From: Brachyhypopomus gauderio | Taxonomy: Eukaryota; Chordata; Actinopteri; Gymnotiformes; Hypopomidae | Assembly: GCF_052324685.1 (NCBI RefSeq) | Contig: NW_027506909.1 | Coordinates: 914,217-978,216 of the forward strand | Length of the DNA stretch: 64,000 bases | Direction: 5' to 3' | Shown: one piece after another, positions 61,501 through 64,000 of the stretch | Layout: every line of letters begins with the position of its first letter | Position numbering within the stretch: position 1 is the stretch's first letter | Position numbers and translations under genes: made by a program | The notes under the pieces: model-generated | Databases searched by the model: none | What the model saw: the letters and a program-made list of their open reading frames with translations, nothing else | Told to the model about the DNA's origin: nothing

Positions 61501-63862
61501 TGCTCCCTCAAGGCCTCCAGAAGGTTCTCGGCCAGAGTGCCGATGCCCTCGTCACTGGACACCTGCTCCAGCTTGTGCAAATTGCTAATGGAGTCAGTTC
61601 CGATCAGCATCTGAAGAACAAGAGGAGGAGCGGACCTGCTAAGACACCGTGCCGTCTCAAGGAGAACGAACAATCCGAGCACCTTTCTGAAGGCTTCTCT
61701 GAGCCTTAATGGAAATGGTGTGGTACCTGTGTAGGGGGGTGCTGGGTGGCCAGACCACGCAGCAGTCTGAGGATGAATGGAAGGGCGGGGCGTGCAAGGA
61801 ACTTCTTCCAGATGTCTGCATCCAGACTGTGACAACACAAACAGGACCAGTAAGGACACGGAGATGAACACAGTGCTACACGCAGCAGTCGGGTCAAACA
61901 GGTCTTACTTCTTGGCATTGGGGATGTGTTTCTTCATGTAGTCCAGGGCACTCTGAGTGATCCCCTTCTGTAGGATGAGATCCTTCAGCTGATGACCGTT
62001 ACTGTTATTCTTGATGCCCGCTGCAATTTTACAAAAGCAGTCTAAAAAGACCTTATCGTCCGCATTGTGCTCCTCGTCATACCTAAAAAACAGACAAAAC
62101 GGTTAAAGACGATTCCCGCAACATTTCACACGTTTTATTTTAATTTTTTTGGGTCGTCCACGTAAAAAGGACACGGGCCGTACTTGTCGAAGCTGCAGCA
62201 GGGTTTGAAGCGCTCCACCAGGATCTGCATCTTCTCCAGCTCCCCGAAGGACAGATACGGGATGATACGCAGCAGGCCCTGCAGGACGCTGGGGTTGGAG
62301 CGCACGAAGGTGGTGTTGATCTGGTCCAGCAGCATCACCAGCTGGTCCTTGTCTCCGGTCAGCAGCAAGTTCCCCTGCAGGAGGAGCACGAGGGCACCAT
62401 TAGAGAGCCACAAAAACCCCTCCGCACCACTGTGGGCACAGCCATGACCGTATAAGCATGTACGACTCATTACTCTCATTTTAATAAAGCTCACCTTGTC
62501 CTCAGCAAGAGTCTCAGCGTTGGCTTCATCCAGAATGATCTCCATGATACTGAGGACCTGCTCAGCTATAGACGCCCCTCCACTGTCTTTACTCTCCTGC
62601 TCAGCTACCAGTGCCTGAGAAGCACAAGCACTCATGTTAGCCGTGCTGGCGTACACCCAGCCAACGGAATCATCCACACCTCCACATCTCAGCCAACGGA
62701 ATCATCCACACCTCCACATCTCAGCCAACGGAATCATCCACACCTCCACATCTCAGCCAACGGAATCATCCACACCTCCACATCTCAGCTTTTTGAGTTA
62801 AGTGCTCAGGCAAATTAACCAGTTACCCACCAGGTTCAAGGTGCCCAGCATTACATTAAGAGTGTTCATCTCCGGCTTGACCAGCTGCTGTCTGTTGATC
62901 TTCACTTTCACACAGTAACTAAAGAGCTTCAGCAGGACCTACAGAAGAGGTACGACGTTAACGAGTAGTTTCTAAACCACGAAGACCAACTGGAAGGTCA
63001 AGTGCAGACGGACAGCCACTTACAGTGAGTAGGTGTCTGCCCTGTTTGAAGTCCCTGATCCCAGAGAGTCTGTTGAGCATACACTCCAGCCCACCACACT
63101 GAGCCATCACGCCAGCCATTTTGTACACTTCCTCATCATCCTCTTCCTCATCTGTGCAATATAACAAGTTGTTGTGAGCAGCTTAAAGTTGAACAGAACT
63201 GCCATTTATGGTCTTTTCAGTGATGAGCAGCTACTGAAGATACCTGTGGTGGAGTCCAGAGACTCAATGAACTCCTCCGTGGCGTCACCCAGAAGCCCCC
63301 TCATGCGATATATTATTCTCATTGGCTCACCCTTGTAAACAGAAACATAAGCTCAGTTTCTCATTGTTGGCAAAAACAAAGCTTACACATGTTCCCCAAT
63401 TAAATTATCAAAGATTAGCTATCAAAAGCAGAGTTTGAATGTTTCCATAACCTCACCTCATTGGTAGGGCACCAGACCTTCTTGTAAACCTCAGCCACAG
63501 ACAGGTCCAAACTAATGATCTTGTTATTCACAAGAAGCTAAAGAGACAAAAATCATACAGAGGGATCAAAGAAAACAAACCATAAATGAAGTAGACACAC
63601 CAGCATTAAATGGCCCTCTGCAACCCGTTTGGCGAGACATGTCCCATGTGTTAGCGCTAGCTACCTCCATGCCACTGTCGTCCTCCAGCAGCGCCACCAG
63701 GTCACAGTCCTGACAGATCTTATTCTTGATGTCCCTCATGAGGGGGCCGATGCCGGGCTCGTTGCTACTGTAGGGGTTCCCCGGCATCCGGCCCTGCAGG
63801 AAGTCTTCCTGCTGGGGGTCTTTCTCCAGGGTCACAAAGAACTCAGTCACCTCATTCTCCTC
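58535..63862 (-). CDS. ubr4: E3 ubiquitin ligase UBR4, C-terminal 842 residues (18 exons, 5' part outside window)
   Basis: Exons: 63862-63665, 63537-63457, 63331-63244, 63151-63024, 62938-62831, 62614-62495, 62374-62184, 62082-61909, 61826-61727, 61610-61392, 61310-61197, 61092-60950, 60865-60740, 60623-60429, 60336-60112, 59720-59630, 59493-59331, 58599-58535. Every junction keeps frame. The protein follows human UBR4 nearly residue for residue: [48 protein letters not shown], then the hemi-RING cysteines in [17 protein letters not shown] with [30 protein letters not shown], and the end [13 protein letters not shown]4 is a very large (about 5,200 residues) N-degron E3 ligase; the hemi-RING near the C-terminus is its catalytic module. 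The last intron uses a GC donor (GTAG then GCAAGT), fixed by the reading frame. The region looks fully intact and under strong constraint. Confidence 0.97.
62658..62786. repeat. 32-bp minisatellite x 4 in a short ubr4 intron
   Basis: Four nearly exact units beginning CAGCCAACGGAATCATCCAC at 62658, 62690, 62722 and 62754. They fill most of the 216-bp intron between ubr4 exons 62938-62831 and 62614-62495. Confidence 0.95.
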
Positions 63863-64000
63863 CTAAGTGATGGGAAGAGAGTCGGAGAGACGGGGACAGG
63901 GAGGGACAGAGAGGGAGAGATGAGCAAAAGGGACCATAAACAAATCTGGGTGCCATTCTTGTTTAAAGAAAAATAAATAAAAAAAAGTTAGAGGGGAGGG

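Overview
The window looks like teleost nuclear DNA. Genes are split into short exons with vertebrate splice sites. CA/TG microsatellites are abundant, L2-type LINE tails and Tc1 and hAT transposons are present, and the single-copy genes are ubr4, iffo2, a T1R taste receptor and Hes5-family her genes. I cannot name the species; an otophysan fish is a guess from the her4-like tandem cluster.

Layout. (1) 1-61 is the 3' tail of an L2-type LINE. It abuts a roughly 12.9-kb array (62-12982) of a 19-bp minisatellite with clear higher-order structure. The 4,317-codon minus-strand reading frame across it is a by-product of the repeat, not a gene. (2) 13.4-14.3 kb is a non-autonomous hAT element with a perfect 8-bp target duplication. 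(3) 15.2-29.1 kb is a her4-like bHLH-Orange cluster: copies A and B (minus), D (minus) and C (plus, divergent from D), plus one 3' fragment. Each copy has its own TATA promoter and an upstream element with an RBPJ-type site, so Notch control is likely. A tRNA-Thr(TGT) gene, a truncated L2 LINE and a degenerate telomere-like tract lie between B and D. (4) 30.1-31.6 kb is a Tc1 transposon whose transposase lacks its N-terminus. (5) 33.5-35.0 kb is a second Hes5-type gene (her2/her15-like) with a GC-AG intron and an upstream CACGTG cluster. (6) 35.8-39.5 kb is a complete sweet/amino-acid taste receptor gene (tas1r2 type) with an extra intron inside the seven-helix region. (7) 40.6-41.2 kb is a solo LTR fossil. 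(8) 42.4-56.8 kb is iffo2, nine exons with a 9.8-kb first intron. (9) 58.5-63.9 kb holds the last 18 coding exons of ubr4, including the hemi-RING and the C-terminus.

The order tas1r2 - iffo2 - ubr4, all on one strand, matches human 1p36.13 as I remember it, except that ALDH4A1 is absent between the first two. The her genes are Notch-effector repressors. The other genes have unrelated roles (taste reception, nuclear intermediate-filament-like scaffold, N-degron E3 ligase), so this is conserved synteny and not a functional operon. The most unusual things seen are the five-copy higher-order structure of the 19-bp array, the her4-like paralogs whose WRPW motif is no longer C-terminal, two of them with a degenerate DNA-binding region, and the extra tas1r2 intron.
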